This document shows positions 62,629 to 64,000 of a DNA stretch of 64,000 bases, piece by piece (the first letter of the stretch is position 1; each line of letters opens with the position of its first letter). The translations under genes and the position numbers were made by a program. Where the stretch lies: contig NZ_JACWMW010000001.1 of the NCBI RefSeq assembly GCF_014773275.1, positions 1-64,000 of the forward strand, written 5' to 3'. This DNA is from Mucilaginibacter rigui. Lineage in GTDB: Bacteria > Bacteroidota > Bacteroidia > Sphingobacteriales > Sphingobacteriaceae. The notes under the pieces were generated by a model. That model ran no database searches, was not told where the DNA came from, and saw only the letters and a program-made list of their open reading frames with translations.

Positions 62629-64000
62629 ATGAACCAACTAATTGAATGCGTACCAAATTTTAGTGAAGGTGTAAACCTGACTATCATTAAACAAATAACC
62701 GACGAGGTTGAATCTGTAGAAGGCGTTAGGTTGCTTAACGTTGACCCCGGCAAGGCCACCAATCGTACCGTGGTAACTTTTGTGGGCGAACCTGAAGCTG
62801 TGATACATGCGGCTTTCCTTGCGATAAAAAAGGCAGGTGAACTGATAGACATGAGCAAGCATAAAGGTGAGCACCCGAGGATGGGCGCTACTGATGTTTG
62901 TCCGCTGATACCGATCGCCAACATTAGCATGGAAGAAACTGCCGAATACGCAAAGCAACTGGCCAGGCGTGTTGGGGAAGAGTTAGGCATCCCGGCTTAT
63001 TTATACCAGCATGCGCAGGCAGATAAGACCCGCGATAACCTGTCGGTAATAAGGGCGGGCGAGTACGAAGGTTTTTTCAAAAAAATAAAAGAACCAAAAT
63101 GGAAGCCTGATTTTGGTCCTGCAGAGATGGATGTCAAACGTGGGGCTACGGTTATCGGTGCGCGCGATTTCCTGATCGCTTATAATATCAACCTCAATAC
63201 CACATCAACCCGTAGGGCAAATGCCATTGCTTTTGATGTGCGCGAAGCCGGGCGTGTAATGCGCGAAGGCGACCCGGTAACCGGTAAAATTATAACCGAC
63301 GAGAATGGCAAGCCGAAATCTATCCCCGGTACGCTGAAAAGCGTAAAGGCGATAGGCTGGTACATTGAAGAATATGGCGTTGCGCAGATCTCGATGAACC
63401 TGACGAACATCGAAGTTACCCCGATCCATATCGCGTTTGATGAGGTTTGCAATAAAGCGGCCGACCGTGGCATCCGTGTTACAGGCAGCGAACTGGTTGG
63501 CCTGATCCCGCTGAAAGCCATGTTGGATGCCGGTAAATACTTTCTGCGGAAACAGCAGCGCTCAACAGGGGTAAGTGAAAAAGAACTGATCAAGATTGCT
63601 ACCAAATCCATGGGCTTGGATGAGCTTGGCCCGTTTAACCCGGATGAACGTATTATTGAATATTTATTAAAAGATGCTGCCGCAAGTAAGCTGGTGAGCA
63701 TGAGCCTAACTGACTTTGCCGACGAAACCGCAAGCGAAAGCCCTGCACCGGGCGGTGGGTCTATATCGGCCTATATGGGCGCTTTGGGCGCTTCGCTGGC
63801 TACCATGGTAGCTAACCTTTCGTCGCATAAAAAGGGATGGGATAGCCGCTGGGAAGAGTTTGGTAACTGGGCCGAACAAGGGCAAAAATATAAAGATGAA
63901 TTACTACGCCTGGTTGATCTGGACACCACCGCCTTTAATAAAATTATGGAGGCATTTAGCCTGCCAAAAGGTAATGACGCTGAAAAAGCCGCTCGCGACC
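62629..64000 (+). CDS. ftcD: Glutamate formimidoyltransferase-formimidoyl-THF cyclodeaminase fusion, cut by window end
   Basis: The frame is open from ATG 62629 to the window end, 457 codons so far. It begins MNQLIECVPNFSEGVNLTII, the transferase signature, with HPRMGATDVCPLIPI (metal/substrate His region), and a second transferase domain (TSTRRANAIAFDVREAG, PIHIAFDEV). From about residue 350 the cyclodeaminase domain starts, with ETASESPAPGGGSISAYMGA. The fusion moves the formimino group from formiminoglutamate to tetrahydrofolate, yielding glutamate, and then releases ammonia. The start lies 26 bp after a CCCTCCC repeat. The 3' end is outside the window. Confidence 0.95.
   Translation, partial: MNQLIECVPNFSEGVNLTIIKQITDEVESVEGVRLLNVDPGKATNRTVVTFVGEPEAVIHAAFLAIKKAGELIDMSKHKGEHPRMGATDVCPLIPIANISMEETAEYAKQLARRVGEELGIPAYLYQHAQADKTRDNLSVIRAGEYEGFFKKIKEPKWKPDFGPAEMDVKRGATVIGARDFLIAYNINLNTTSTRRANAIAFDVREAGRVMREGDPVTGKIITDENGKPKSIPGTLKSVKAIGWYIEEYGVAQISMNLTNIEVTPIHIAFDEVCNKAADRGIRVTGSELVGLIPLKAMLDAGKYFLRKQQRSTGVSEKELIKIATKSMGLDELGPFNPDERIIEYLLKDAAASKLVSMSLTDFADETASESPAPGGGSISAYMGALGASLATMVANLSSHKKGWDSRWEEFGNWAEQGQKYKDELLRLVDLDTTAFNKIMEAFSLPKGNDAEKAARD

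Overview
The window reads as chromosomal DNA of a Bacteroidota bacterium, most likely a Sphingobacteriaceae member close to Mucilaginibacter or Pedobacter (inference from gene content and style, not a database match). The evidence is a gldKLMN cluster with a PorW/SprE-like lipoprotein (type IX secretion), a TonB-type outer-membrane receptor next to a GLPGLI protein, F-type ATPase genes without atpD/atpC, TTTG/TAnnTTTG promoters, and abundant palindromic intergenic repeats.

Layout. Positions 1-4850 look like an accessory island: a GC-richer RepA-like ATPase gene, then an AT-rich block with a lone HsdR-N nuclease gene and a Type II restriction-modification system (methyltransferase, MamI-like endonuclease, controller protein). 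The methyltransferase and controller genes share a 16-bp upstream element. Positions 4850-9000 hold sugar-type genes (a Gfo/Idh/MocA oxidoreductase and a TIM-barrel isomerase/epimerase) separated by repeats and by a small GIY-YIG nuclease gene set tightly between two copies of one palindromic repeat. Positions 9000-15600 (minus strand) carry GLPGLI, the TonB-type receptor, RmlC, a DUF4286 protein and a TPR protein. Positions 15700-20230 carry an S9-peptidase-like protein that has lost its catalytic Ser and His, then a histidine kinase and a response regulator. Positions 20330-27060 (minus) carry a methyltransferase/UbiA pair, a metallophosphoesterase, a MoxR-VWA pair and a PfkB sugar kinase. 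Positions 27260-35240 are mixed single genes: an NTF2-like protein, a PAS-GAF-PAS protein without an ATPase domain, two tandem cupins, a fasciclin protein, HemW, an AT-rich orphan and a DUF1569 protein.

Positions 35326-42114 form the DUF4271-hemD-gldKLMN block, closed by a clear terminator. On the minus strand follow uvrC, a broken four-helix-bundle gene inside inverted repeats, a class A penicillin-binding protein and the PorW/SprE-like lipoprotein. Positions 49722-55713 are the ATP synthase operon (atpZ-orf-atpB-atpE-atpF-atpH-atpA-atpG), with hairpins at three internal junctions and a strong terminator. A BSP-family metalloprotease-like protein and an SRPBCC protein follow. The window ends in a histidine-degradation operon (marR-hutH-hutU-hutI-ftcD, the last cut by the window edge) preceded by a near-perfect palindrome. 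Histidine would go to urocanate, imidazolonepropionate, formiminoglutamate, and then glutamate with the C1 unit passed to folate.

The most unusual material lies between the genes. At least five families of dispersed palindromic repeats occur, and they have invaded the hut operon heavily. The two best candidates for an undescribed system are the repeat-bracketed GIY-YIG nuclease (a possible analogue of REP/RAYT pairs) and the four-helix-bundle cassette, whose inverted-repeat boundaries resemble 23S rRNA intervening sequences but lie outside rRNA.
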